A stretch of 64,000 nt of DNA from NCBI RefSeq assembly GCF_029911635.1, contig NZ_JARYTI010000015.1, positions 48,830-112,829 on the forward strand, in the 5' to 3' direction. Below the pieces are notes generated by a model. The model was given only the letters and a program-made list of their open reading frames with translations, was not told the origin of the DNA and did not search any database. Position numbers and translations under genes: made by a program. The DNA is from Sphingomonas sp. AR_OL41 (GTDB taxonomy: Bacteria > Pseudomonadota > Alphaproteobacteria > Sphingomonadales > Sphingomonadaceae). Below, in pieces: positions 7,870 through 17,332 of the stretch (the stretch's first letter is position 1; every line of letters begins with the position of its first letter).

Positions 7870-8706
7870 ATGGTACTTCCCGACATTGGCCGCACCATTA
7901 CAATTGGTGGCGTGACCACCAACTATCACGAAGCAGGCGCCGGCCGCGCGGTCGTGTTGCTGCACGGCTCCGGGCCGGGTGTGACGGCCTGGCAGAACTG
8001 GCAGCGAATCATCCCCCGACTGGCGGAGCGCTATCGTGTCATAGCTCCCGACATTGTAGGTTTCGGCTTCAGCCCCAAGCCCGAGGGTGAGAAGCCTGGC
8101 ATCAAGCTATGGCTGGCGCACCTCGTTGGCATCCTTGATGCGCTCGAGATCGAGGAGGCGACGCTGGTTGGCAACAGCTTCGGCGGCGCCCTGTCGCTGG
8201 CCATGATGGCGCGCCATGCGGATCGTGTCCGCGCTTTGGTGCTCATGGGGACGCCCGCAGGCGAGTTCGAGCAAACCGGGGGCCTGGCGGACAGTTACGC
8301 TTTCGAACCCAGCTTAGAGAATATGGGCGCAATGATGCGCCGCTTTCCCTTCGATCCCGCGATCGTGAGCGACGAAATGATCGCTGCGCGTTTCGCAGTG
8401 GCTCAGCACAACGCCGGGCTTGAGACGATACGCGAGCTTCAGCCCCGTCCGACGGACGGGAGGCGTGCGACGGTACGCGGTGTCCCGCTTGAGCAACTGG
8501 AGGCAATCGACGTACCGACGCTGATCCTGCACGGTCGGGAGGATCGCATGATCCCGCTTGACGTCGCCATTCGGGCGCATCGCCACATTGCAAAGTCGCA
8601 GTTGCATGTCTTCGGTCAGTGCGGCCACTGGGTGCAGGTCGAGCGCGAGGAGGAATTCCTGGCTCAAGTCGCCATGTTCCTTGCCATGACGGAGTCGCCG
8701 CAATGA
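7870..8706 (+). CDS. Meta-cleavage-product C-C hydrolase (alpha/beta hydrolase)
   Basis: This 278-residue alpha/beta-hydrolase has the oxyanion region LLHGSGPG, the nucleophile elbow GNSFGG (Ser103), an acid in HGREDRMIP and the histidine in CGHWVQVE. It is closest in pattern to XylF/TodF/CumD/BphD enzymes, which split ring-fission products into a carboxylic acid and 2-hydroxypentadienoate. It is the first gene of a tightly packed operon and overlaps the next start by four bases (ATGA). A second hydrolase at 21891 suggests two different ring-fission products, so the exact substrate is open. Confidence 0.85.
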   Translation: MVLPDIGRTITIGGVTTNYHEAGAGRAVVLLHGSGPGVTAWQNWQRIIPRLAERYRVIAPDIVGFGFSPKPEGEKPGIKLWLAHLVGILDALEIEEATLVGNSFGGALSLAMMARHADRVRALVLMGTPAGEFEQTGGLADSYAFEPSLENMGAMMRRFPFDPAIVSDEMIAARFAVAQHNAGLETIRELQPRPTDGRRATVRGVPLEQLEAIDVPTLILHGREDRMIPLDVAIRAHRHIAKSQLHVFGQCGHWVQVEREEEFLAQVAMFLAMTESPQ

Positions 8707-8984
8707 GCATCAACGCTGTCGAGCAATGTATCTTCGACCTCGGTAATTCGGGGCGGGTGCGCAAGGGTTATTCCGCCGAGCCTGAGGCCTTCCTGGCGCG
8801 CTACGCGCTGAGCGACGAGGAGAAGGCCCTTATTCGTGAGATGGACGTCGCTGAACTCTTCCGGCGCGGCTTGAACCCGATGTTGCTGATGGGATTCTAT
8901 ATGGGTTTTCATGGGCCCGCGTCGATGGTTGACTATCTGAGCAAGATGCCGACCCTTGCATCGACGCTCGGCACGGGAGAGTAA
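8703..8984 (+). CDS. LigA-like small subunit of a class III extradiol dioxygenase
   Basis: The 93-residue protein is a stand-alone LigA-type helical subunit, marked by the pattern FL.RYALSDEEKALI, a short spacer, and GLNPMLLMGFYMGFHG. In protocatechuate 4,5-dioxygenase and its relatives this subunit caps the active site of the catalytic LigB partner. The start overlaps the hydrolase stop, and its own stop TAA shares a base with the ATG at 8984, so the two subunits are translationally coupled. Confidence 0.85.
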   Translation: MSINAVEQCIFDLGNSGRVRKGYSAEPEAFLARYALSDEEKALIREMDVAELFRRGLNPMLLMGFYMGFHGPASMVDYLSKMPTLASTLGTGE

Positions 8985-9808
8985 TGATGGGCAAGATAGT
9001 GGGCGGCTTCATGATGCCGCACGATCCAACGGTCTTCATTAATCCCAAAAAGCTGGACAACAGCCACCTGATGGACGCGTATGCCGAAATCCGGCGCCGT
9101 ATCGTTGCGCTCGGGGCGACCTCCGCAGTGATCGTCGGCGCCGATCATTACATCCTATTCACCCCGAAATGCCTGCCGCAGATCCTGATCTGCCTGGGTG
9201 AGCTCAATGGGCCTGTGGACCAGCTGCCGGGACTGCCCGGCCGTCCGATCCCGCACAATGCCGCGCTTGCCGGGTATATCTTCGATCATGCCCAGGATGT
9301 CGGGTTCGATCTGGCGGTCGCGCGGTCGCTCGGCGTGGATCACGCCATCGGGGCGCCGGCCCACCTCTGCCTGCCGGAGGACGGCTCGGTGAAGACGGTG
9401 GCGGTTTATATGGCAAGCGGCGTCGCGCCGTACCTGCGGCTGCGCCGCGCGCACGCATTCGGCGCGATGGTGAAGGCTGCTGTCGAGGCCGCGAACGACG
9501 AAGAGCGCGTCGTGGTGCTGGGTAGCGGCGGCATCAGCCACTGGGTCGGCACGGGCGAGATGGGACGTACCAACCCGGCGTTCGATCGAATGGTGCTCGA
9601 TGCCATAGTCGCGGGCGACGCGGACTCGCTGCTCGCTCTGACCGACGAGGAAATCCTGCGCGAAGGAGGCAATGGCGCGATGGAGATACGGCATTTCCTG
9701 GCCGTGATGGGCGCGATGCCCGGCGGCTCGGGCGAGGTGATCGCCTATGACGCGTGGGAGGGTGCAGTGACCGGCCTGGGTTTCGCTCAGATGAGACCGG
9801 CGGCATGA
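8984..9808 (+). CDS. LigB-like catalytic subunit of a class III extradiol dioxygenase
   Basis: The 274-residue protein belongs to the LigB superfamily of Fe(II) ring-cleavage enzymes. Candidate iron and acid-base histidines are His13/14 in MMPHDPT, the ADHY motif near residue 50 and GVDHAIGAP. With the LigA-like partner it should open a catechol-type ring in the meta position. A second in-frame ATG at 8987 is equally possible as start. The gene is followed with a 4-bp overlap by the Rieske alpha subunit. A LigAB pair in a Rieske dioxygenase operon points to a carboxylated or otherwise substituted catechol, which is inference. Confidence 0.83.
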   Translation: MMGKIVGGFMMPHDPTVFINPKKLDNSHLMDAYAEIRRRIVALGATSAVIVGADHYILFTPKCLPQILICLGELNGPVDQLPGLPGRPIPHNAALAGYIFDHAQDVGFDLAVARSLGVDHAIGAPAHLCLPEDGSVKTVAVYMASGVAPYLRLRRAHAFGAMVKAAVEAANDEERVVVLGSGGISHWVGTGEMGRTNPAFDRMVLDAIVAGDADSLLALTDEEILREGGNGAMEIRHFLAVMGAMPGGSGEVIAYDAWEGAVTGLGFAQMRPAA

Positions 9809-11166
9809 CCACGCCGCTAGGGCAGGGCATTACGCCGGCGGAGCTGCCGCGCGACCGGGCGCCGGCCCCGGATTCCGCACCGCTCGATGCCGCGACGATA
9901 CGGGCGATGGTCGACGGCGAACAGGGCTGGATCGATCGGCGGATCTTCTGGGATCCCCAGGTCTATGCGCTGGAGATGGAACGTATCTTCGCGCGCTGCT
10001 GGATCTTCGTGGCGCATGACAGCCAGATCCCGGAGGTCGGCGATTTCGTTACGACCTATGTGGGTGAGGACGCGGTCATCGTCGCGCGGGCCCGCGACCG
10101 CCGGGTGCATGCCTTCATCAATTCGTGCAGCCACCGCGGCAACCGCGTGTGCTTCGCCGAGGCAGGCAGCGCGCGACGGTTCACCTGCAACTTCCATGGC
10201 TGGTCCTATGCGCTGGACGGGTCGCTGTCCGGGGTGACGGCCGAGGAACTTTACAAGGACAACCCCAGCTTCGACCGCAGCAAGCTCGGGCTGCATAATG
10301 CGCGGGTCGAGAGCTATGGGGGCATGCACTTTGCCTGTTTCGATCCGGAGGCGCCTTCGCTCGCGGATTATCTTGGCGACTTCCGCTGGTATCTCGACGT
10401 GCTGCTCGACAACGATGAGGGCGGGATCGAGTTCACCGACGGCAACATCAAGTCGCGGCTCAAATGTAACTGGAAGTTCCCGGCCGAAAACTTCGTCGGC
10501 GACGCGTACCATGCGACCTGGACGCACAGCTCCGCATTGCAGGCGCTGTTCGGCGGCGCGCCGACAATGAAGGCGGATCGATCGTTCCAGGTCAACGCCA
10601 ATGGGCATGGCTGGGAGTTCGGACTCGACTTCATCGGCAACGCCGCGACTCTGTGCGAGCCGGAGATCGTAGACTATCTGCGCGAGAACGAAGCAAAGTT
10701 CGCCGAACGCCTCGGCAAGATGCGGAGCCGAATGGTTGCCTCGCTGAGCTCCGCAACGGTATTCCCCAACCTGTCCTTCCTTGCCGGGCACAACACCTTC
10801 CGCACCTGGAATCCGAAAGGCCCGAGCGAGACCGAGCTTCACACCTGGGTGTTCCTCAATCGCAACGCGCCGGACAGCCTGAGGGAAAAATACCGGCGTG
10901 GCGTCATGCTAACGTTCTCGCCGGCGGGGATCTTCGAGATGGATGACGGGGAGAATTTCGAGCATTGCACCGCGTCGAACGCGGGCGTGGTCACGCGCCG
11001 TCGCAAGCTGCATACCGGCCTTGGCCTCGGATCGGAGGTCGACCACCCCGAACTGAAGGGGCATGTGCACCGCAATCAGGTGAACGAGGCCAATCACCGC
11101 GCTTTCTATCAGCGCTGGAGTGACCTTATGACCGCACCCCGCTGGTCGGACGTGCCGGCACGATGA
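9805..11166 (+). CDS. Rieske aromatic-ring-hydroxylating dioxygenase, alpha subunit
   Basis: The 453-residue oxygenase subunit has a Rieske [2Fe-2S] motif Cys108-x-His110 and Cys128-x2-His131. The mononuclear iron site reads NFVGDAYHATWTH with His236 and His241 and the bridging Asp233. It adds O2 across an aromatic ring to form a cis-dihydrodiol, taking electrons from the ferredoxin encoded at 15267 and a reductase, probably that at 26066. ATG 9805 overlaps the previous stop, which fixes the start. The substrate cannot be assigned from sequence. Confidence 0.92.
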   Translation: MTTPLGQGITPAELPRDRAPAPDSAPLDAATIRAMVDGEQGWIDRRIFWDPQVYALEMERIFARCWIFVAHDSQIPEVGDFVTTYVGEDAVIVARARDRRVHAFINSCSHRGNRVCFAEAGSARRFTCNFHGWSYALDGSLSGVTAEELYKDNPSFDRSKLGLHNARVESYGGMHFACFDPEAPSLADYLGDFRWYLDVLLDNDEGGIEFTDGNIKSRLKCNWKFPAENFVGDAYHATWTHSSALQALFGGAPTMKADRSFQVNANGHGWEFGLDFIGNAATLCEPEIVDYLRENEAKFAERLGKMRSRMVASLSSATVFPNLSFLAGHNTFRTWNPKGPSETELHTWVFLNRNAPDSLREKYRRGVMLTFSPAGIFEMDDGENFEHCTASNAGVVTRRRKLHTGLGLGSEVDHPELKGHVHRNQVNEANHRAFYQRWSDLMTAPRWSDVPAR

Positions 11167-11705
11167 GCGGCATCGAAGGCAATGCGGGGGCCGCCCGCGT
11201 CGACCGCGACCTGGCGTTCGAGATCGAGCAGTTCCTCTATCGCGAGGCGCGGCTTCTCGACGCGGAGCGCTATGACGAGTGGCTGGCGATGATGGCGCCC
11301 GACATCCATTACTGGATGCCCGGGATCCAGGCCCGCTACCGCGCAGACAGGTCGGACGTGCTCAGCCGGACGCGGATGGCGTTTTTCGACGACGACCTGG
11401 ATTATCTGACCAAGCGCGTCGATCGCGCCAAGCAGACCACCGCTTGGGCGGAGGACCCGCCCACGCGGCACTTCCACATGGTCGGCAACGTCGAGGTGGA
11501 GGCGACGGCGCTGCCGAACGAATGGGTGGTCCACTCGCTCGTCCACAATCTACGGCACCGCAACGAGACGGAAGAGCAGACGCTGACAGCCCGCCGCCAG
11601 GACCTCGTCCGCCGTGACGGGACCGGAGCGTTGAAGCTCGCGCGTCGGCTCATCCGCCTGCAACAGACGGTGTTGCAGGCAAAGAACATCAATACGTTCT
11701 TATGA
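11163..11705 (+). CDS. Aromatic-ring-hydroxylating dioxygenase, beta subunit
   Basis: The 180-residue protein has the SnoaL-like fold pattern of dioxygenase beta subunits: EIEQFLYREARLLD at the start, DIHYWMPG, the conserved RHFH segment and a C-terminal RRLIRLQQTVLQAKN. It forms the structural half of the alpha3beta3 oxygenase. Both ends overlap their neighbours by four bases, which shows tight translational coupling with the alpha subunit and the ligase. Confidence 0.9.
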   Translation: MSGIEGNAGAARVDRDLAFEIEQFLYREARLLDAERYDEWLAMMAPDIHYWMPGIQARYRADRSDVLSRTRMAFFDDDLDYLTKRVDRAKQTTAWAEDPPTRHFHMVGNVEVEATALPNEWVVHSLVHNLRHRNETEEQTLTARRQDLVRRDGTGALKLARRLIRLQQTVLQAKNINTFL

Positions 11706-13291
11706 ACGGCGTGACGCAGGCGGGTGGCGGGCCGTCGCCGGCGGATGACGACGCGGCGTTCGACCGCGCCGACTTCGCGACGGTCGTCGACATGTTCTGG
11801 GAGGCGGTCGACGCGGCGGGCGACCGCATCGCCCTGATCGATGGCGAGCGGACGCTGAGCTACCGCGACTATGGCGCCTCGGTCGCGGCCCTGGCGGCGC
11901 GGCTGGTGGCGATCGGCGTGGGGGGGGAGCGGGTCGCGATCCAGGTGCCGAATTCGATCGAGGCGAACGTCGCGATCTACGCGGCGCTGGCCGCCGGCGC
12001 GCAGGTCGCGCTGCTCAATCCGGGCTATGGCGCGGATGAACTGGCGCCGCTCTTCGACATCGCCCGGCCCAAGGTCATCATTGCCGGGGTCGGCGGCGCG
12101 CGGGCTGCGCGCGGGATCGCCGCTGCGCACAGCATTGACCACCTGCTGGTGGTCGGCGAAGGCGACCTGTCAACACCGGCACTGGTGGCGCAGGCCGCCA
12201 CGCGGCCGGCGGTGAGGATCGACCGCGGCGATCTGGCCACCTTGCTTTTCACCGGCGGCACCACTGGCGTGCCGAAGGGCGTCGATCGCCCCCACGGCAC
12301 CCTGGTCGAGATAGTCCACGGGATGCATCAGGCGTGGCCGACCCGCATCGACCAAGAGGTGTGGCTGAATGTCGCGCCGGTGTTCCACGTCTGGGGTTCG
12401 CTGATGGGGTGTCTCAATCCCGTCTATTGCCGCAGCCCCGTGGTGATCATATCCCGCTACCAGCCCGATCTGGTCCTTGCCGCGCTGGAACGGCACCGGG
12501 TGACGGTGTTCAGCGGCGGGCCTGCCGCGATCTATGTCGGCCTCCTTGCCGCAGCGGGAATCGATCGCACCGACCTGTCGTCGCTGCGCATCTGTCCCGG
12601 CGGCGGATCGCCGTTCCTGATGGAGACGCTGACCGCCTGGTATGCGCGAACTGGGGTTCCGATCCTCGAAGCCTTCGGCATGACCGAAGGCGGGCCAATC
12701 TGCGCCAACCCGACCGACGGCACCCACAGGTTCGGCACCGTCGGGCGCCCGCTGCCAGGGCTCGAGGTTTCGATCGCGGCGCTCGACGATCCGGAGCGCG
12801 CGGTGCCGACGGGCCAACTGGGCGAGATCCGCATCCGTGGATCGCGCGTCGTCCACGCCTATCGCGGGCAGGGCGCGGGGCGGGCGGATGGCTGGCTGTA
12901 CACCGGAGATGTCGGCGTGTTCGACGCCGACGGCTATCTCCGGCTGGTCGACCGGACCAAGGACATGCTGATCGTCGGTGGCTTCAACGTCTACCCGCGC
13001 GAGATAGAGGAAGTGCTGGCGCGCCATCCCGCTGTCGCCGAAGCGGCGGTGGTGGGGACGCCCGACGCGCGCAAGGGCGAGGTGCCCGTGGCCTTCGCGC
13101 GGCTGCGCGACGGGGCAACGGCCAGCCCCACCGCCCTCGCGGATTACTGCGCCGCCCATCTGGTCGCGTACAAGCGTCCGCGTTCGGTGACGCTGATGGA
13201 CGCGATCCCCAAGACTCCTGCGAACAAGATCTGCCGCAAGACGCTCGCAGGCCTTGCGGCGGAGCAGCAGCCACCAGGAGAGAACGAGTGA
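11702..13291 (+). CDS. Acyl-CoA synthetase (AMP-forming ligase)
   Basis: The 529-residue ANL-superfamily enzyme shows the P-loop [13 protein letters not shown] near residues 180-192, FGMTEGG, the YTGDVG motif, and a C-terminal [11 protein letters not shown] with the catalytic lysine. It activates a carboxylic acid to its CoA thioester. Lying between the dioxygenase and the aldehyde dehydrogenase in one operon, it may activate the acid released by the hydrolase or the starting aromatic acid. It is one of two ligases in the cluster and differs clearly from that at 15584. Confidence 0.85.
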   Translation: MNGVTQAGGGPSPADDDAAFDRADFATVVDMFWEAVDAAGDRIALIDGERTLSYRDYGASVAALAARLVAIGVGGERVAIQVPNSIEANVAIYAALAAGAQVALLNPGYGADELAPLFDIARPKVIIAGVGGARAARGIAAAHSIDHLLVVGEGDLSTPALVAQAATRPAVRIDRGDLATLLFTGGTTGVPKGVDRPHGTLVEIVHGMHQAWPTRIDQEVWLNVAPVFHVWGSLMGCLNPVYCRSPVVIISRYQPDLVLAALERHRVTVFSGGPAAIYVGLLAAAGIDRTDLSSLRICPGGGSPFLMETLTAWYARTGVPILEAFGMTEGGPICANPTDGTHRFGTVGRPLPGLEVSIAALDDPERAVPTGQLGEIRIRGSRVVHAYRGQGAGRADGWLYTGDVGVFDADGYLRLVDRTKDMLIVGGFNVYPREIEEVLARHPAVAEAAVVGTPDARKGEVPVAFARLRDGATASPTALADYCAAHLVAYKRPRSVTLMDAIPKTPANKICRKTLAGLAAEQQPPGENE

Positions 13292-14226
13292 GTAGAATCA
13301 AAGCAGCCATAATCGGCTCGGGCAATATCGGCACCGATCTGATGATCAAGATGCTGAAACGGCCGGGAAATATGGAACTGGTCGCTATGGTGGGCATCGA
13401 TGCCGGCTCGGAAGGGCTCGCGATGGCAAGGGAACGAGGCGTGGCGACCACTCACGACGGGATCGACGGACTGGTAGGGATGGACGCCTACCCGGACATC
13501 GGGATCGTGTTCGATGCGACCTCCGCCTATGCGCACCGCCATCACGACGCGGTTCTGCGCCGTGACGGCAAGCAGGTGATCGATCTGACGCCGGCAGCAA
13601 TCGGTCCGTTCACGGTGCCGCCGGTCAACATCGACGAGCACCAGGACGCACCGAACGTCAACATGGTGACCTGCGGTGGTCAGGCGACAATCCCGATGGT
13701 CGCCGCGGTCAGCCGGGTCGCGCGGGTTCGCTACGCCGAAATCGTCGCGTCCGTATCGTCTCGCTCGGCGGGGCCGGGAACGCGCGCCAATATTGACGAA
13801 TTCACGCGCACGACGGCGCGCGCCATCGAAGTCGTTGGCGGGGCCGAGCGCGGCAAGGCAATCATCATCCTGAACCCGGCAGAGCCGCCCATGATCATGC
13901 GCGACACTGTGTTCACGCTGTCGGACATGGCGGACGAAGATGCGGTGCGCGCTTCGGTCGCGACGATGGTGGCGGCGGTGCAGCGTTACGTCCCCGGTTA
14001 CCGGCTCAAGCAAGAAGTGCAATTCGAACGGTACGGCGCGAACCGGCCGCTCCTGATCCCAGGACAGGAAGACTTTATTGGCCTGAAGACGGCGATTTAT
14101 CTGGAGGTGGAGGGTGCGGGCGATTACCTGCCAAGTTACTCGGGCAATCTCGACATCATGACAGCGTCGGCCCAGGCCACGGGCGACGCAATCGCCGCGC
14201 GCAAGCTTCGGACGGTGGCGGCATGA
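13288..14226 (+). CDS. mhpF: Acetaldehyde dehydrogenase (acylating)
   Basis: The 312-residue protein is a full-length BphJ/MhpF-type enzyme. It has the NAD fold GSGNIGTD at residues 10-17, the catalytic Cys129 in TCGGQATIP, and ATSAYAH. It converts the acetaldehyde channelled from the partner aldolase to acetyl-CoA. The GTG start at 13288 is supported by AGGAGA 8 bp upstream and by a 4-bp overlap with the ligase stop. The stop overlaps the aldolase start, as expected for an enzyme pair that forms a channelling complex. Confidence 0.93.
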   Translation: MSRIKAAIIGSGNIGTDLMIKMLKRPGNMELVAMVGIDAGSEGLAMARERGVATTHDGIDGLVGMDAYPDIGIVFDATSAYAHRHHDAVLRRDGKQVIDLTPAAIGPFTVPPVNIDEHQDAPNVNMVTCGGQATIPMVAAVSRVARVRYAEIVASVSSRSAGPGTRANIDEFTRTTARAIEVVGGAERGKAIIILNPAEPPMIMRDTVFTLSDMADEDAVRASVATMVAAVQRYVPGYRLKQEVQFERYGANRPLLIPGQEDFIGLKTAIYLEVEGAGDYLPSYSGNLDIMTASAQATGDAIAARKLRTVAA

Positions 14227-15251
14227 CCCGCAATCCCGATCAGCGCCTCTATATCCAGGACGTGACGCTGCGCGATGGCATGCACGCCGTGCGCCACATG
14301 TACACGCTCGATCATGTCCGGGCCATCGGCAGGGCACTTGACGAAGCGGGAGTCGACGCAATCGAGATCGCGCATGGCGACGGTCTTTCGGGTGCGTCCT
14401 TGAACTATGGGTTCGGGGCGCAGACCGACTGGGAATGGATCGCAGCGGTGGCTGACGTGGTGGAGCATGCTGTTCTGACCACGCTGATCCTGCCCGGCAT
14501 CGCAACGGTGGACGAGCTGCGACGGGCCTACGATCTCGGCGTCCGCTCGGTGCGCGTGGCAACGCACTGCACCGAGGCGGACGTTGCCCGTCAGCATATG
14601 CGGATCGCGCGCGACCTTGGCATGGACGTGTCGGGCTTTCTGATGATGAGCCACATGATCGATGCCGAGGCGCTCGCGCAGCAGGCGCTGGTGATGGAAA
14701 ACTGTGGTGCGCATTGCGTTTACGTCACCGATTCGGGCGGTGCGCTAGACATGGACGGGGTTGCCGATCGGCTCCGTGCGTATGACCGTGTGCTCAAGCC
14801 GGAGACTCAGCGCGGGATGCACGCGCACCACAATCTCTCGCTGGGCGTCGCCAATTCGATCGTCGCTGCCCAGGAAGGCGCGGTGCGGATCGACGCCAGC
14901 CTGGCCGGGATGGGCGCTGGAGCCGGCAACGCGCCCTTGGAAGTGTTCATCGCTGCGATCGATCGTAAGGGATGGCAACACGGCTGCGACGTGATGAAGC
15001 TGATGGATGCCGCAGAGGAACTGGTCCGCCCGCTCCAGGATCGGCCGGTTCGGGTCGACCGCGAAACCCTGACGCTGGGATATGCGGGGGTCTATTCCAG
15101 CTTCCTGCGTCATGCCGAAAAAGCGGCTGGCGAATATGGCCTCGATACCCGCGAGATCCTGGTGGAACTCGGCCGTCGCAAGATGGTCGGTGGTCAGGAA
15201 GACATGATCATCGACGTCGCGCTCGACATGCTCAAGGCCCGCGCGGCCTGA
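14223..15251 (+). CDS. mhpE: 4-hydroxy-2-oxovalerate aldolase
   Basis: The 342-residue enzyme is a BphI/MhpE-type class II aldolase. It shows [11 protein letters not shown] (Arg17, Asp18, His21) and the metal-binding HAHHNLSLG motif. It splits 4-hydroxy-2-oxovalerate to pyruvate and acetaldehyde. The preceding dehydrogenase takes the aldehyde directly in known homologues. Together with the hydratase at 6148 it completes the lower meta pathway. Confidence 0.94.
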   Translation: MTRNPDQRLYIQDVTLRDGMHAVRHMYTLDHVRAIGRALDEAGVDAIEIAHGDGLSGASLNYGFGAQTDWEWIAAVADVVEHAVLTTLILPGIATVDELRRAYDLGVRSVRVATHCTEADVARQHMRIARDLGMDVSGFLMMSHMIDAEALAQQALVMENCGAHCVYVTDSGGALDMDGVADRLRAYDRVLKPETQRGMHAHHNLSLGVANSIVAAQEGAVRIDASLAGMGAGAGNAPLEVFIAAIDRKGWQHGCDVMKLMDAAEELVRPLQDRPVRVDRETLTLGYAGVYSSFLRHAEKAAGEYGLDTREILVELGRRKMVGGQEDMIIDVALDMLKARAA

Positions 15252-15266
15252 TCGAAAGACCCTTTC

Positions 15267-15587
15267 ATGAGTGAAGTGCTTATTGTTGTCCCCGAAGCCG
15301 ACGGCATGGGCGATGGCGACGTCCGCCGCCTGTGTTCGCCAGCGACCGGCCCGGTCGCGCTCTTCCGCATGGATGGCGCGTTTTACGCCATCGCCGACAC
15401 GTGCAGCCACGGCCAGGCGTCTCTGGCCGAAGGCTGGCTCGAAGGGTTCGAGATCGAATGTCCGGTCCATTCGGGGCGATTCGACATCCGGAGCGGAGCG
15501 CCGCTCGCCTTTCCGGTCACCGAGCCGGTCGCCACCTACGCTCTCCGCCGCATCGACGGCGTGCTGCACGTGGTGGTGCCTGCCTAG
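15267..15587 (+). CDS. Rieske-type ferredoxin of the dioxygenase system
   Basis: The 106-residue protein is a stand-alone Rieske ferredoxin with Cys46-x-His48 and Cys65-x2-His68. It passes electrons from a flavoprotein reductase to the terminal oxygenase at 9805-11705. It closes the operon. Its stop codon overlaps that of the convergent ligase gene at 15584. Confidence 0.9.
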   Translation: MSEVLIVVPEADGMGDGDVRRLCSPATGPVALFRMDGAFYAIADTCSHGQASLAEGWLEGFEIECPVHSGRFDIRSGAPLAFPVTEPVATYALRRIDGVLHVVVPA

Positions 15588-17239
15588 CCTTCGCGTCGCC
15601 GGGCCTCGCGCTCGCGTAGCGCGAGGCGTGAGATCTTCAGGTTCTCGTTGCGAGGGATCTCGTCGACGATCTCGAGCAATTTGGGGATTTCCATCGGCGA
15701 CAGAAGGTCGGCCAGGAACAGCCGCAGATTCTCGATCGTGAGTCCGGCGGCGTCGCGCAGGCTGACGATCGCCTTCACGGTCTCCCCGCGGTAGGCGCAG
15801 GGTACCCCGATCACTGCGGCTTCGCGCACCGCGGGGTGCTTTAGGACCGCGCTTTCCACATCGGCAGGATAGACGTTGTAGCCGCTGGCGATGATCACGT
15901 CTTTCAGCCGGTCGAACACGGTGACCGCGCCATCGGCGTCCATGGTGCCGATATCGCCGCTGCGGAAGAAGCCGTCGACGAACGCCTGCGCGGTCGCATC
16001 GGGGCGCTGCCAGTAGTGCGGCATGACCTGCGGCCCCCGGATGCAGATCTCGCCCGGCTCACCGGTTGCCATGCGGATCGACGGATCGCTCGTCGAGCGG
16101 ACCTCCACCTCGGTGAAGGGCAGAGGGATACCGGTTGCTCGCTCATGATGCGGGGTCGGTAAGGAATAGATCGCTGCGGGCGACGTTTCGGTCATGCCAT
16201 ACAGGGTCGTGATCGTCAGGCCCGTCGCGTCGCGAAATCGCTTCTTGAGCTCGGCTGAGACCGGCGCGGCGCCGCATTGCGCATTGCGCAGCGACGACCA
16301 GTCGAACTTGCCGCGCGTTTCCGCGGCATGCAGCAGCGCGGTGAACATGGTCGGCGGCGCCAACAGCAACGTAATCCTCCGCTGCTCGATGGTGTCCAGC
16401 GCCGCGTCGGCGTCGAACCGGGGCATCCAGGCCATCTCGCCTGCGATGTTGACCATGAAGTTCTGGATGGGTCCGACGCCCGACACATGCGTGACGGGTG
16501 CTGCGGCGAGCACGGATTCCGCACCAGGCCTCAGTTCGGGGAACCAGCTGTGCATCTGCACGACGTTGACCGACAGGTTCGCATGGGTCAGCACCGCTGC
16601 CTTGGGCGCGCCGGTCGTGCCGCCGGTATATTGCAGCACCGCCGGCTGCGTGAGCGGGTCGACCGTGGCGCGTGCGACCCGGCCCGCTCCAGCCATGATG
16701 GCAGCGGTGGTCAGCGTGCCTTCGCCGTTGCCAACCGATGCGGGCGCGTGGGGATCGCCGCTGCGCGCGCTCGTCGCGATCAGCGTCGGCTTCACCGCCG
16801 ACGCGCGCCGGATCTGGGCCGCCTTGCCGAGCAGCGCTGCATCGTCGAGCGTGAAGATCGCCTTCAGTCCAGCATCGTTGGCCTGGTCGGTAAGGCGCCT
16901 GACGGAATAGAGCGGGTTCAGCCCGACTCCGATTGCGCCGACGTGCCACAGGGCGAAGGTGAAGACGGTGAATGAAGGATGGGCCGGGGCGAGGAAGCCG
17001 ACCCTGTCGCCTGCGCCGATGCCCGCCGCGGCGAAACCGGCGGCGAGGTCCTCCACGAAGGCTGCGACCTCCGCGTAACTAAAGCTCTCCTCGGCGAAAG
17101 ACGAACATGGGCGCGCGCCGAAGGTCGACGCTGCCCGATCGAGCAGGACGGACAGCGGCATGGGGTCGGGCGACGCCAGCGCTGCGGCGCGCGGATTATA
17201 GAAGCGGGCCCAGGGCTGGCGCGTTGCGGAGGTCGTCAT
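15584..17239 (-). CDS. Acyl-CoA synthetase (4-coumarate-CoA-ligase-like)
   Basis: The 551-residue AMP-forming ligase has LQYTGGTTGAPKA, the acceptor motif LYGMTETSP, SGDIGTMDADG and a C-terminal hinge with IPRNENLKIS. The pattern is like phenylpropanoid or medium-chain acid ligases. ATG 17239 is chosen because the protein family starts near here and AGAGGA lies upstream, whereas the open frame continues further without homology. It is transcribed leftward from the divergent region shared with the oxidoreductase at 17333, where an operator copy lies. Confidence 0.85.
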   Translation of the reverse strand: MTTSATRQPWARFYNPRAAALASPDPMPLSVLLDRAASTFGARPCSSFAEESFSYAEVAAFVEDLAAGFAAAGIGAGDRVGFLAPAHPSFTVFTFALWHVGAIGVGLNPLYSVRRLTDQANDAGLKAIFTLDDAALLGKAAQIRRASAVKPTLIATSARSGDPHAPASVGNGEGTLTTAAIMAGAGRVARATVDPLTQPAVLQYTGGTTGAPKAAVLTHANLSVNVVQMHSWFPELRPGAESVLAAAPVTHVSGVGPIQNFMVNIAGEMAWMPRFDADAALDTIEQRRITLLLAPPTMFTALLHAAETRGKFDWSSLRNAQCGAAPVSAELKKRFRDATGLTITTLYGMTETSPAAIYSLPTPHHERATGIPLPFTEVEVRSTSDPSIRMATGEPGEICIRGPQVMPHYWQRPDATAQAFVDGFFRSGDIGTMDADGAVTVFDRLKDVIIASGYNVYPADVESAVLKHPAVREAAVIGVPCAYRGETVKAIVSLRDAAGLTIENLRLFLADLLSPMEIPKLLEIVDEIPRNENLKISRLALREREARRREG

Positions 17240-17291
17240 GGCGGTCGTTATCCTCTCGATATCCTGACGTCGGTGCGCCTTGCCCGAAAAC

Positions 17292-17305
17292 ATACCTTTG
17301 CGTAT
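17292..17305. promoter_or_regulatory. ATAC-N6-GTAT operator (ligase/oxidoreductase divergent region)
   Basis: ATACCTTTGCGTAT lies between the two divergent genes, 52 bp from the ligase start and 27 bp from the oxidoreductase start. Here the symmetry extends one base on each side, to CATAC and GTATG. Confidence 0.65.
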
Positions 17306-17332
17306 GGCTGGATGCAACAGGAGGGTGGCGCG

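Noticed and set aside
9817..10842. Antisense open frame over the Rieske alpha subunit
   Set aside because: The plus strand has complete Rieske and iron-site motifs. The antisense product has none.
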